Assembly (NCBI GenBank): GCA_017436285.1
Contig: JAFSDL010000046.1
Location: 1-41,916, forward strand
Origin: Clostridia bacterium
GTDB lineage: Bacteria; Bacillota; Clostridia; Oscillospirales; Acutalibacteraceae
Direction: 5' to 3'
DNA: 41,916 nt
The notes beneath the pieces are model-generated. The model saw only the letters and a list, made by a program, of their open reading frames with translations. It was not told the origin of the DNA and ran no database searches. The position numbers and the translations under genes are program-made. Below, in pieces: positions 8,507 to 18,227 of the stretch (its first letter is position 1; every line of letters starts with the position of its first letter).

Positions 8507-8534
8507 ATTATACCAAAAAATCATTCTTTGTCAA
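8507..8534 (-). promoter_or_regulatory. Sigma-A promoter of the aspS operon
   Basis: The minus strand reads TTGACA (8529-8534), 16 bases, then TATAAT (8507-8512). Both boxes match the consensus. Transcription would begin near 8500, at the start of the T-box leader. Confidence 0.9.
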
Positions 8535-8612
8535 CAATAATTTTTATGCTTGCTATATTTAATATATGGTAAAATTTCAAAATTATTCATTTTAAAGAGT
8601 CGAAACAAAACC

Positions 8613-8648
8613 ATAACCACTGCAAGCGACAAAGCTCACAGTGGTTAT
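8613..8648 (-). terminator. Terminator after the giant P60 protein gene
   Basis: A 10-bp inverted repeat (8613-8622 with 8639-8648) just past the stop codon is followed on the minus strand by GGTTTTGTTTC. The T-run is interrupted, so strength is uncertain. Confidence 0.6.
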
Positions 8649-8651
8649 TAT

Positions 8652-11600
8652 TTACGGCAAATATTTTAACAACATATATCCTTTTGTTCCGTCTGCTGTT
8701 TCAACATACGCCCAGCTACCATTATCTGTAAAAAGAATTGTTACTGTATCACCCAATGCAAGCGTGGCAACAACTGTAGAATCTGCAGATTTTTCTGCAT
8801 AAACCTTATAATTCTGATAAGGTCCATCTATTATAGCCTCTTCATTTGCAGGTGTTACATTATCGGGCAAGTAACGAACTGCTCCCACATAGCTTTCAAG
8901 ATAACTGCCTGATAAGGACACTATGCAAACCGAATCAGACCAAAAGCTTGTGCTATGTGCAAACTCATTATTACCAAGATAAATTCCGCAATGACCTATT
9001 TCTGTGGAGGCGCTACCATCCGCAAGACTTTTAAAGAACAAAACATCTCCCGGTTGAAGCTCATCAATATCAACTCTTGTTGCACTGAATTCTCCCGCAT
9101 AGCCTGAATTATATAACCCCTCTGTTGCATAAAGCGTTTCCACATCCGCTGACAGATTATATAACGGAACATATTGATTCATAATTGAAAGAAGGATATA
9201 TTTCACAAGACCTGAACAATCAAAGCCATAAGCACCATTACTATCAGGAATACCATTTGACTGCCCGTGTGCATATACAGTTTCCCAATTTTGTGCTATA
9301 TCAAGTGTAAGGTCAATTACCTGCTGTTGATATTGTGTGTTGCCTTCATAGGTAAAGCTGCTTTTTACCGATGTCAGTTTTTCTTCATCCACCCCTTGCC
9401 ACAAATACATAAGGCTATCATTATAAAACACTCTGTACCAGGAGCCTGCTTCACTGCTTGTAATCTGATCTCCCAACAAAAGTTCTTCCATATATCTTAC
9501 AGATATAATATTAGCTGTTGTTGTGGGCAAATCATAAAGTTTTAATTGAGGAAGCTTAACATAGCGAATCAAAAACTCCTCATCACTCTCCAAGGGTGTT
9601 GTTATCTTCACAGAATCCGATGCATCTATTTCCTCACCAAAAGCATCACACGCCACAACCTTATAATACAAATCCACACCGCTTATAGCACTTAGATTTG
9701 TATAATAGGTTTTATCTGTAGAAGAAATCAGACTATATTCTGAATCAGCCTTCAAAGACCTATAAACATCATATTTTACTGCATTTGCAACTCTGTTCCA
9801 GCTGAGGAACGGCTTATCAACATCATTAAGCTTACCTTCAAGCTCTACATAGTCAAGGTAAACATAGTCACCTAAATATTCCTCAAGAACAAATCCTTTT
9901 GCACCATTTTCTGTTTCTATATATGCCCATTTACCATTGTCAGTATAAAGAACAGTTATCATATCGTACAATGTCAAGGTACCTGTTATTTCCGAAGAAG
10001 ATGAACGCTCACTGTAAACATTATAATTATAATATTTACCTACCATATATTTGGTAGTATTTGCGGGAGTTGCATCTTCGGGCAAATAACGGACTGCCTC
10101 TGCATATCTTTCAAGATAGCTCTCTGATAAAGGAGCGATACAAACCGCATCATCCCACAAGCTTGTGCTGTGCACAAACTCATTATTACCAAGATAAATT
10201 CCACAATGTCCTATTTCTGCAGATGCACTACCATCTTCAAGAGGTTTAAAGAAGAGCACATCGCCCGGCTGAAGCGCATCAATACCAACCCTTATTGCAT
10301 TAAGCTCGCCCGCATAACCTGAATTATACAAGCCCTCTGTTGCATAAAGTGTTATAATATCCCCCGATAATTTATATACAGGAACATATTTTTGCATCAC
10401 TGAATTAAGCACATATTCTACAAAGCCTGAGCAATCAAAGCCATAAGCGCCATTATTGTCGGGAACACCATTCGACTGATTGGGAGCATATATTGTTTCC
10501 CAATTTTGTGCTATATCAACTGCTAAATCAATTACCTGCTGTTGATATATTGTGTTGCCTGTGTAGCTGAAGCTGCTTACGGTATCGGTAAGCGTTTCGT
10601 TAATATCCTTACTGCAAATATAATACAAATTGCCATTTCTGAAGGCTCTGTACCAATCCCCGTCAGCACCACTAAAAACACAACTACCCAACTCCACTTT
10701 TTCCATATACCTTAAGGGTGTGGAAGCTGACGATGTAGTCGGTAAATCATATACATTTAATTGAGGCACTTTTACATAACGTGTAAGAAGTGCCTCGTTA
10801 CCCTCCAAGGGTGTTGTTATTTTCACACAATCCGATGTATCTATTTCTTCACCATAAGCATCAAATGCCACAACCTTATAATATAAATCCACACCGCTTA
10901 TAGCATCAACATCTGTGTAAGAGGTATTCTCTGTGGAGGAAATCAGAGTATAATCTGAATCCTCCTTTAAAGATCTATACACATCATATCTCACAGCATT
11001 TACAACCTTGAACCAATCAAAAGCAGGCTCGTTTGCTTCATTAAGCTCGCCCTTAAGTTCTACATAACCAAGGTAAACCTCTTCTTCTAAATATTCTGTG
11101 AGAACAAAGCCCTTTTCACCTGCCTCGGTCTCAATATAAGCCCAACTGCCACTATCGGTGTAAAGAACTGTTAACTTATCATACAAAGCTATAGTGCCTA
11201 TTATTTCAGAAGAGGCTGAGCGCTCACTGTAAAGCTTATAATTATTATACTGCCCCACCATATATCTTGTGGCATTTGCGGGAGTTATATTTTCAGGTAA
11301 ATAACGGCGGATACTGAGCAAGGTTTCAGAATATTTATCTGAAAGAGGCACAATATCCACACCATTATCGAAACTACTAAGGCAACTGATGAACTCACCA
11401 TTACCAAGATACAAACCACAATAGCTGACTGTTGAGCCTGAGCCGAAGAACAAAACATCACCTGGTTGAATATTTTCTATATCAATATTTTGGGCACAGA
11501 ATTCTCCTTCATAGCCTTTATTATAAATAGAATCTGTTTTATACAAAGCATCTAAAACAACAGAAAGGTTGTATGCGGGAACAGACTCTTGCATAACTGA

Positions 11601-13196
11601 ATTAAGCACAAATTTTACAAGACCGGGAGCATTGAAGCCGTAGGTTCCGTCAGAATTTGCAACGCCGTTGGACTGACCGGTAGCATAAACTGTATCCCAA
11701 TCGTTATAAATCTCAAGTGCAAGGTCAATTACCTGCTGTTGATACTGTGTATCACCCTCATAGGTAAAGGTGCTTTTAACGGATGTAAGCTTTTCTTCTT
11801 CATCTACACCCTGACGCAGATACAAAAGTCTGTCATTATAAAAAGCTCTGTACCATGAGCCTGTTGAGTTGCTTGTGACCATTCCACCCAGCTTGACCTC
11901 TTCCATATACTTCAATGATACAGTATCTGAAGATATTGCGGGTAATTCATAAAGCTTTAATTGGGAAAGCTTAACATAGCGGGTTAAAAGCTCCTCGTTA
12001 TCTGTCCAGGGTGTTGTTATCTTCACATAATCCGAGGTATCTATCTCCACACCATAAGAGTCAAGTGCCACAACCTTATAATACAAATCCACACCGCTTA
12101 TAGCACTTGTGTTTGTGTAATAGGTTTTTTCTGTGGAAGAAATAAGGCTATATTCCGAATCCGCCTTTAATGACCTGTAAATATCATATTTTACCGCATT
12201 TTTCACTTTATTCCATACAAGGTATGGCTTGTTATCCTCGTTAAGTGTACCTTCAAGCTCTACATAATCAAGGTAAACATAATCGCCTAAATACTCCTCG
12301 AGAACATATCCCTTTTTGCCATTTTCAGTTTCAATATAAGCCCAATTACCACTATCAGTATAAAGAACTGTTACCATATCATACAGAGTCAGAGTGTCAA
12401 TCACCGCTGAATCGGGAGAATGGTCGCTGTAAAGATTGTAATTATAATAATCTCCCACCATATATTTTGTAGTATTTGCAGGAGTTATTTCTTCAGGCAA
12501 ATAACGGCGTGCACCTGCATAATTTTCAAGGTAACTACCCGATAAAGGAACAATACAAACAGCATCACTCCATGAGCTTGTGCTGTGCACAAATTCGTTA
12601 TTACCAAGATAAATTCCGCAATGACCAATTTCTGTTGATGCACTACCGTCTGCAAGGCTTGTAAAGAATATCACATCGCCCGGCTGAAGCTCATCTATAT
12701 CAACCTTTATTGCATTAAATTCACCGGCATAGCCCGAATTATATACATCCGTTGTGGCATAAAGCGTTTCAACATCTGCGGATATATCATACACAGGTAT
12801 ATATTTCTGCATAACCGAAACAATAACATATTTTGCAAAGCCTGAGCAATCAAATCCGCAAACACCGTTACTGTCAGGAATACCGTTGGATTGCTCGTGT
12901 GCATAGGTGGTTTTCCAATTCTGTGCTATATCAACAGCAAAATCAATTACCTGCTGTTGATATGTTGTGCCACCTGTATAGCTGAAGCTACTTCTGGTAG
13001 CAGTAAGTGTTTCATTAATATCTGCGCTACGAAGATAATACAAATCACCGTTTCTGAAAACTCTGTACCAATCCCCGTCAGAACGACTTAACACACAGCT
13101 ACCCAATTCCAATTTTGCCATATACCTTAAAGGCAAAACCTGTGAATTTATATCAGGCATAGTGTATAAATTCACCATAAGCTCATTAACATAACG
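8652..13196 (-). repeat. Four tandem ~400-codon SH3-P60-SH3-Fn3 modules
   Basis: Module boundaries, taken at the RYV..L..LY.LP segment, are about 11985-13196, 10785-11984, 9570-10784 and 8652-9569. The last copy ends after its second SH3-like domain. Catalytic-site positions recur at residues 602, 1008, 1407 and 1812. Long stretches are near-identical between copies (for example GHCGIYLGNNEF), which points to recent tandem duplication or gene conversion. Confidence 0.88.
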
Positions 13197-14651
13197 CTCC
13201 TTGCGCACCTCACCACTCAATTTTGCAGTAAAGCTGACTACCTTTGAGGTTGCCAACTCAACACCCTTGGCGTTTGTTGCTACAATTTTATAATAGAAGG
13301 TAAGTCCTTGAGGAACACTTGAATTTTTATAATTACAAGCAGTTCTTGTAGAAAGCAAGCTGAATGCTTTATCCTCATACAAGGAACGATACACCTTATA
13401 TGCGGAAGCACCCTTAACAGAGCTCCATATAAATTGTGGTATATTTGCATCATCTGTTGATAATGAAACCGCCATTGTCTGAGAAACTGAAACATTCATA
13501 TTCACAACATCCGAATATACAGAAATTGCGGCAGAATCTGAATGGACTGCACGAATTTTATAATAGTATGTTTTGCCTTCTGCTACAGTTGTATCTGTGA
13601 AACTTCTTTCGGTTACTGATGCCAATCTTGTGTATCCGCTTGTTTTTCTCTCAGAGCGATAAACACGATAATTTTTTGCACCTCTCACTAATTTCCAGGA
13701 CAATATTATATCGCCCTCTGCATTAACCTTAGACATCATAAATTGCGGTTGCGATAAAGCGCAGGTTTTGCTTTTACCTGCGGAATATGCAGAATTTGCC
13801 GATGTATTACTTGCTACCGCCTTCACACGATAATAATATTTTGTACCTGCCTGAGCCTCTTCATCCGTATATTCACTGGTAGTGCTTTTACCGATATATG
13901 ACCATGTGCTTTTATCCTCAGAGCGATATACATAATAGGATACTGCACCCTCGATTTTATTCCACTCGATGTGAATTTTGCCTGTTTCAGATACATTGGA
14001 AAGTGTGATTTCAGGTTGAGCAAGCTTGCACACTCTTGAGCAAGCCCCGGAAAAAGCAGAGCTTGCAGAGGTACTGCTTGCGACTGCACGAACCTTATAA
14101 TAATATCGTCTGCCTGCCTCGGTAGATGTATTTTTCATTGAGGTGGCAGTTGTGGTTTTAATAAGGCGGTATTCACCTGTTTTGCTTGTTGCACGATAGA
14201 CCTCGTATTTCTGAGCGCCTTCTACCGCGGTCCATTTTACAGATATTTTCCCGCTTTCCTTAACATTGGAAAGTGTCACCACAGGACGAGGAAGCTTACA
14301 GGTAAGCTTCACCTTGTTGCTTGTATCAGAGGTGGTTTTATCAGAGCTTACGGATTTCACACAGTAATAATATGTTTCGCCAACATCTGCGTCATTATCT
14401 GTATAGCTTAAGGAGCTTGTGGATTTTACTTTTATATATCCGCCACTTCTGGTTTCGGAGCGATAAACATAATAATATGAAGCACCCCAGGCTTTTTCCC
14501 AGGTTATTCTGTTTTTACCTGAAGAAAGAATGTTTGAAGCGGTTATTACAGGTGCATCCGGCTTTATGGCAGCAGAGGTAAAAACCGTTGCCACAATTGT
14601 TATAGTAAACAGAGCAATAACCAATGTAAGCAATACTCTTTTCAGCTTCAT
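8652..14651 (-). CDS. Giant secreted multidomain NlpC/P60 wall hydrolase
   Basis: This 1999-residue protein begins with a signal peptide (MKLKRVLLTLVIALF, cleavage near residue 27). Five Fn3-like domains follow (about 30-485), each with W..V.GA..Y.VYRS. Then come four modules of about 400 residues: SH3-like, NlpC/P60, SH3-like and, except in the last, an Fn3-like domain. P60 domains cleave peptidoglycan stem peptides with a Cys-His pair. The Cys and His are at 602/677, 1407/1482 and 1812/1887 (FDCSG and GHCGIYLG). The second module has Ala1008 in FNAPG and Tyr1077 in SYCGLYLG, so it should be inactive. There is no LPXTG or C-terminal anchor; the SH3-like parts may bind the wall. It starts 31 bases after the amidohydrolase gene and may be read through from that operon. 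The product at 31266-33374 is a one-module paralogue. Confidence 0.92.
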   Translation of the reverse strand: MKLKRVLLTLVIALFTITIVATVFTSAAIKPDAPVITASNILSSGKNRITWEKAWGASYYYVYRSETRSGGYIKVKSTSSLSYTDNDADVGETYYYCVKSVSSDKTTSDTSNKVKLTCKLPRPVVTLSNVKESGKISVKWTAVEGAQKYEVYRATSKTGEYRLIKTTTATSMKNTSTEAGRRYYYKVRAVASSTSASSAFSGACSRVCKLAQPEITLSNVSETGKIHIEWNKIEGAVSYYVYRSEDKSTWSYIGKSTTSEYTDEEAQAGTKYYYRVKAVASNTSANSAYSAGKSKTCALSQPQFMMSKVNAEGDIILSWKLVRGAKNYRVYRSERKTSGYTRLASVTERSFTDTTVAEGKTYYYKIRAVHSDSAAISVYSDVVNMNVSVSQTMAVSLSTDDANIPQFIWSSVKGASAYKVYRSLYEDKAFSLLSTRTACNYKNSSVPQGLTFYYKIVATNAKGVELATSKVVSFTAKLSGEVRKERYVNELMVNLYTMPDINSQVLPLRYMAKLELGSCVLSRSDGDWYRVFRNGDLYYLRSADINETLTATRSSFSYTGGTTYQQQVIDFAVDIAQNWKTTYAHEQSNGIPDSNGVCGFDCSGFAKYVIVSVMQKYIPVYDISADVETLYATTDVYNSGYAGEFNAIKVDIDELQPGDVIFFTSLADGSASTEIGHCGIYLGNNEFVHSTSSWSDAVCIVPLSGSYLENYAGARRYLPEEITPANTTKYMVGDYYNYNLYSDHSPDSAVIDTLTLYDMVTVLYTDSGNWAYIETENGKKGYVLEEYLGDYVYLDYVELEGTLNEDNKPYLVWNKVKNAVKYDIYRSLKADSEYSLISSTEKTYYTNTSAISGVDLYYKVVALDSYGVEIDTSDYVKITTPWTDNEELLTRYVKLSQLKLYELPAISSDTVSLKYMEEVKLGGMVTSNSTGSWYRAFYNDRLLYLRQGVDEEEKLTSVKSTFTYEGDTQYQQQVIDLALEIYNDWDTVYATGQSNGVANSDGTYGFNAPGLVKFVLNSVMQESVPAYNLSVVLDALYKTDSIYNKGYEGEFCAQNIDIENIQPGDVLFFGSGSTVSYCGLYLGNGEFISCLSSFDNGVDIVPLSDKYSETLLSIRRYLPENITPANATRYMVGQYNNYKLYSERSASSEIIGTIALYDKLTVLYTDSGSWAYIETEAGEKGFVLTEYLEEEVYLGYVELKGELNEANEPAFDWFKVVNAVRYDVYRSLKEDSDYTLISSTENTSYTDVDAISGVDLYYKVVAFDAYGEEIDTSDCVKITTPLEGNEALLTRYVKVPQLNVYDLPTTSSASTPLRYMEKVELGSCVFSGADGDWYRAFRNGNLYYICSKDINETLTDTVSSFSYTGNTIYQQQVIDLAVDIAQNWETIYAPNQSNGVPDNNGAYGFDCSGFVEYVLNSVMQKYVPVYKLSGDIITLYATEGLYNSGYAGELNAIRVGIDALQPGDVLFFKPLEDGSASAEIGHCGIYLGNNEFVHSTSLWDDAVCIAPLSESYLERYAEAVRYLPEDATPANTTKYMVGKYYNYNVYSERSSSSEITGTLTLYDMITVLYTDNGKWAYIETENGAKGFVLEEYLGDYVYLDYVELEGKLNDVDKPFLSWNRVANAVKYDVYRSLKADSEYSLISSTDKTYYTNLSAISGVDLYYKVVACDAFGEEIDASDSVKITTPLESDEEFLIRYVKLPQLKLYDLPTTTANIISVRYMEELLLGDQITSSEAGSWYRVFYNDSLMYLWQGVDEEKLTSVKSSFTYEGNTQYQQQVIDLTLDIAQNWETVYAHGQSNGIPDSNGAYGFDCSGLVKYILLSIMNQYVPLYNLSADVETLYATEGLYNSGYAGEFSATRVDIDELQPGDVLFFKSLADGSASTEIGHCGIYLGNNEFAHSTSFWSDSVCIVSLSGSYLESYVGAVRYLPDNVTPANEEAIIDGPYQNYKVYAEKSADSTVVATLALGDTVTILFTDNGSWAYVETADGTKGYMLLKYLP

Positions 14652-14682
14652 TTTGACACGTCCTTATATATTCCTAACATTT

Positions 14683-15558
14683 TTAATCTTCGACCATATT
14701 TTTTATTTTAATTGGCTTTTCCAAATCTTTAAACCCATAAAATTCCCTTGCATTCTCACCTAAAAGCAAGGCTTTGCTTTCTTCTGAAATTTCATTGGTT
14801 TTTTCAATAAAATCAAGGCTCATTTTATAGGTTATTGCAGTCATTGTTCTGGGGTAATCGCTTCCCCACATCAGCTTTTCAAAGCCTGCAATTTCCGCCG
14901 CCTCATTAATTGCCCTTATTGCTGAGGGATAGGGATAAAATTCATCATTGAAAAGCCAGGTGATTCCGCCACTTTCAATGAAAACATTTTTATTTTTGGC
15001 AAGCTCAATCTGCTTTTGCCAACCTTTTCTTGTAACCATTCCGAAATGACCGATAGCAATTTTCAAATCAGGAAACCGAGAAAAAATTTCCTGCATCATT
15101 GCAGTCTGCTCATCACCATCTGCAAGGTCAACAGAAATAAATTTTCCGTTTTTGTTTGCAATTTCAAAGGGCTTGAGGTGGTTTAATAAGTTTTTATCCT
15201 GAAGCCTTGAGGCGCAGATTTTAATTCCGTCAAAGCCTGCAACATCGCCCATTTCCTTTTCTTCATATAAAGCGCAGATTTTAATTCTTTCGGGGTATGC
15301 TTTTTTGCACTCTGCAAGATAAGAATCCTGATTTCCGTCAATATATTCCTGAGTTATAACTGCACCAGAAACACCTGCATAGTCCATATTGGCAATAAAT
15401 CGCTCTACTGTGTTTTCCCCGTCTGTCATATATGGTGGCATCATCTGGCGGATTTCACCGCCAAAATCACTTTTACCGCCACCGATATCATAAACAGGCT
15501 TTCCGTTTACAATACCATTCTGTTTTTTCCATAAATGAGCGTGTGCATCAATAATCAT
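14683..15558 (-). CDS. TIM-barrel amidohydrolase, probable sugar lactonase
   Basis: This 291-residue protein belongs to the amidohydrolase-2 superfamily. It opens with MIIDAHAHLW, a metal-binding HxH followed by Trp, a pattern seen in fucono- and rhamnono-lactonases. It has IGHFGM near residue 168 and ends with WGSDYPRT near residue 240, whose Asp is the catalytic base of the family. Its ATG overlaps the uxaA stop by ATGA, so translation is coupled. In a pathway with two dehydrogenases, UxaB and UxaA, hydrolysis of an aldonolactone is the natural role. Decarboxylases in the same superfamily look similar, so the reaction is an inference from context. Confidence 0.8.
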   Translation of the reverse strand: MIIDAHAHLWKKQNGIVNGKPVYDIGGGKSDFGGEIRQMMPPYMTDGENTVERFIANMDYAGVSGAVITQEYIDGNQDSYLAECKKAYPERIKICALYEEKEMGDVAGFDGIKICASRLQDKNLLNHLKPFEIANKNGKFISVDLADGDEQTAMMQEIFSRFPDLKIAIGHFGMVTRKGWQKQIELAKNKNVFIESGGITWLFNDEFYPYPSAIRAINEAAEIAGFEKLMWGSDYPRTMTAITYKMSLDFIEKTNEISEESKALLLGENAREFYGFKDLEKPIKIKNMVED

Positions 15559-16928
15559 AAGGTTACTCCGTCTTTAAATATTGCAATTTCACGGCAACCG
15601 TACTTTTCATTTTTAGTTTCCTTACCGTTTGCAATTTGTTTTATAATTTCAAGCAGTTCCTCTGCTTTTTCTTCTGTGTTAAAGCCATAAGCGTTAAAAT
15701 CAATCCAATGGGGCTTTTTATTCGCAAGGTCATCATTTGATGCAATTTTAATTGTGGGAACTGCACTGCCCAAGGGCGTGCCTCTTCCTGTTGTGAAAAG
15801 TATAAGGTGACAACCGCAGGCAGAAAGATTTGTTGTGGAAACAATGTCATTTCCGGGCCCGTTCAAAAGGTTAAGACCTTGCTTTTTAAGAGTATCACCA
15901 TAACCAAGAACATCAACCACAGGTGCTGTTCCGCCCTTCTGAACACAACCCAGGGATTTTTCTTCCAATGTGGTAATTCCTCCCTCCTTGTTACCGGGAG
16001 AGGGATTTTCGGAAACAGGCTGACCGTGATTTTTAAAATACTCTTTAAAATTATTTATAAGAGAAACACTCTTTCTGAAAACATCTTCATTGATACATCT
16101 TTCAAAAAGCAGAGCTTCTGCACCAAACATTTCAGGAACCTCTGTTAAAACGGCAGTTGCACCCATTGAACAGAGCTTGTCCGTTACCTTGCCAACAACT
16201 GCATTGGCAGTAATACCCGAAAAGCCATCTGAGCCACCGCATTTAAGACCAACCTTAAGGCGATTTACTGAAACCCCTTCTCTTTTATCTCCGGAAGCGA
16301 TTTCCTTAAGCTCTTCAAGAATTTTTATGCCCTCTTCCATTTCATTTTCAACATCCTGAATGTTAAGGAAACGAATTCTCTGAGCATCATAATTCCCAAT
16401 AACCTTTTTCATTTCGGCAATATTATTATTTTCACAGCCCAAGCCCAGAACAAGCACACCACCTGCGTTGGGGTGAGTAATAAGACCCTTTAAAATAAGC
16501 TGTGTAACCTTATTATCATCACCAAGCTGACTGCATCCGTAAGGGTGTGAATAATAAAGCGCTCCTGTTTTTTCTGCAAGGGCTTTACCCGTACTGTTCA
16601 CACAACCCACTGTTGGTATAATCCATATATCATTTCTTATTCCTATATCTCCGTTTTCACGGACAAAGGCTTCTATTTCAAAGGCGGGTGTTGGTGTTAA
16701 TTCATTATACTTTGGTTCATATTCATAACTGAGAATATCATTTAATTTGGTTTTCATATTCTCAGTATGTACCTTTTCACCGAAACCTATATTATCTGTT
16801 GCAACACCGATAGGAAATCCGTATTTAATAATATCTTCACCTTTTGATATATTTTCAAGGGCAATTTTGTGACCTGTTTTTAAATCAACACAAACATTGT
16901 CCCTTTCATTTATTCTGAAAGTATCCAT
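15555..16928 (-). CDS. uxaA: Altronate dehydratase family (UxaA)
   Basis: UxaA removes water from D-altronate to give 2-keto-3-deoxygluconate. The 457-residue product has an N-terminal SAF domain (about 1-75) and the altronate/galactarate dehydratase core. Landmarks are PTVGCVN, HPYGCSQLGDD, LGLGCENN, LKCGGSDGFSGITANA, GGITTLEEKSLGCVQKGG and TTGRGTPLGSAVPTIK. Conserved cysteines fit the Fe-dependent family. The ATG at 16928 follows AAGGGTG and overlaps the end of uxaB by 19 bases, so the two are coupled. A galactarate dehydratase assignment is less likely because the partner is UxaB. Confidence 0.9.
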   Translation of the reverse strand: MDTFRINERDNVCVDLKTGHKIALENISKGEDIIKYGFPIGVATDNIGFGEKVHTENMKTKLNDILSYEYEPKYNELTPTPAFEIEAFVRENGDIGIRNDIWIIPTVGCVNSTGKALAEKTGALYYSHPYGCSQLGDDNKVTQLILKGLITHPNAGGVLVLGLGCENNNIAEMKKVIGNYDAQRIRFLNIQDVENEMEEGIKILEELKEIASGDKREGVSVNRLKVGLKCGGSDGFSGITANAVVGKVTDKLCSMGATAVLTEVPEMFGAEALLFERCINEDVFRKSVSLINNFKEYFKNHGQPVSENPSPGNKEGGITTLEEKSLGCVQKGGTAPVVDVLGYGDTLKKQGLNLLNGPGNDIVSTTNLSACGCHLILFTTGRGTPLGSAVPTIKIASNDDLANKKPHWIDFNAYGFNTEEKAEELLEIIKQIANGKETKNEKYGCREIAIFKDGVTL

Positions 16929-18226
16929 TCCATTGCACCCTTTGCACCAAGAGTTTCGATTTTTTCATAAGAAAGCTTAACTATTTCTGCCATATCACAA
17001 ATATCTGCACCCCAAAGCTTAGTGCTACAAAGAATTTCATCGATAGATTTATTTTTCATAAATTCAATAACATCTTCTGCATCGTTGGGAGTGTCGTTTT
17101 TATAGAAATAAATAAGATATGCCAAAGACATTGAAAGAGCCTCCGGGTAAACACCGTTCTGCTCTTTATATTCAAGAATTGTAGGCAATAATCTTACAGA
17201 AAATTTGCTTACTGAATTAAGAGAAATTGAGCGAAGCTGATGCTTTATAAAGGGGTTTCTGAATCTGTCAAAAACTGCTTCTGCAAAGGCACGACTTTCC
17301 TCATTATCACCGATGGTTTTTAAAATTTCCTCATTCATCGCCTTATTAAGAAATGCGCTTACAGCCTCATCTGCCATACATTCGCCAACAGTTTCCACGC
17401 CTGAAAGCAAGGCTCCTGCAACCATTGAGGTGTGAGCACCATTGAGAATACGCACCTTTATTTTCTTATACGGGGTAACATCATTTGTCCAAACAACATT
17501 GTATCCTGCTTTTTTAAGGGGTAATTCATTTTCAAAATCCCCCTCAATAACCCAGAGGTGAAAGATTTCGCCTGTGTCAAGGAATTTATCCTCGGGGTGA
17601 AGAGCTGCGGTTTCATCTGTGGGGTAACCTGTTACAATTCTGTCCACAAGGGTGTTTGCAAAGGTATTTTCTTCATTAATCCATTTTATAAAATCTGCCT
17701 CTAAATTCCAAAGCCTTGCATATTCAAGAACGCATTTTTTAAGCTGGTCACCATTATTATCTATAAGCTCACAGGGCAAAACAATGAAGCCCTTAAGACC
17801 GTTTTTATATCTTGCATAAAGAAGCTGTGTTAATTTGCCGGGGAAGGATTTGCAGGGTTCATCTTGGAATTTGCAAGACTCATCAAATTCAATTCCTGCC
17901 TCTGTTGTGTTTGAAACAATAAATCTGAAATCAGGGTTTTTCGCAAGGTCTATGTATTCCCGGTAATTTTTGTAAAGGTCAATGCCTCTTGAAACGGATT
18001 CAATTAAGGTATGCTCCTCTTTGATTTCACCGTTGACTATACCTCTTAAGTAAAGATTATATTTACAAGACTGCTCATTGAGAGGTGCAGCTTTACCGCC
18101 TGCACGAGGCTGAACAATAACCGCCTTACCGTCATAAAGACCCTTTTTGTTTAGACCATCTAAAAACCAATCAAAAAAGCCTCTGAGGAAATTCCCCTCA
18201 CCAAACTGAATTACTGTTTCCTTCAT
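16910..18226 (-). CDS. uxaB: Tagaturonate reductase (UxaB)
   Basis: UxaB reduces D-tagaturonate to D-altronate with NADH. This product of about 438 residues belongs to the mannitol dehydrogenase family: IQFGEGNFLRGF at the N-terminus for nucleotide binding, IVSNTTEAGI, LPCELIDNNGDQLK, and KIKVRILNGAHTSMV with the active-site Lys and Asn-Gly-Ala-His. The TEAGI and NGAHTSMV forms favour tagaturonate over fructuronate reductase. The ATG at 18226, behind GGTGA, is preferred to a GTG at 18235. It lies 1 base from the preceding dehydrogenase stop and overlaps uxaA, inside one operon. Confidence 0.9.
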   Translation of the reverse strand: MKETVIQFGEGNFLRGFFDWFLDGLNKKGLYDGKAVIVQPRAGGKAAPLNEQSCKYNLYLRGIVNGEIKEEHTLIESVSRGIDLYKNYREYIDLAKNPDFRFIVSNTTEAGIEFDESCKFQDEPCKSFPGKLTQLLYARYKNGLKGFIVLPCELIDNNGDQLKKCVLEYARLWNLEADFIKWINEENTFANTLVDRIVTGYPTDETAALHPEDKFLDTGEIFHLWVIEGDFENELPLKKAGYNVVWTNDVTPYKKIKVRILNGAHTSMVAGALLSGVETVGECMADEAVSAFLNKAMNEEILKTIGDNEESRAFAEAVFDRFRNPFIKHQLRSISLNSVSKFSVRLLPTILEYKEQNGVYPEALSMSLAYLIYFYKNDTPNDAEDVIEFMKNKSIDEILCSTKLWGADICDMAEIVKLSYEKIETLGAKGAMEWILSE

Positions 18227-18227
18227 T

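Noticed and set aside
8846-14089. Many open frames antisense to the giant P60 gene
   Set aside because: They mirror the repeat modules, lack ribosome sites and have no recognisable domains. They are shadows of a repetitive coding strand.
14652-14682. Separate promoter for the giant P60 gene
   Set aside because: The 31-base gap has a ribosome site but no convincing -10/-35 pair. A promoter inside the preceding gene cannot be excluded.
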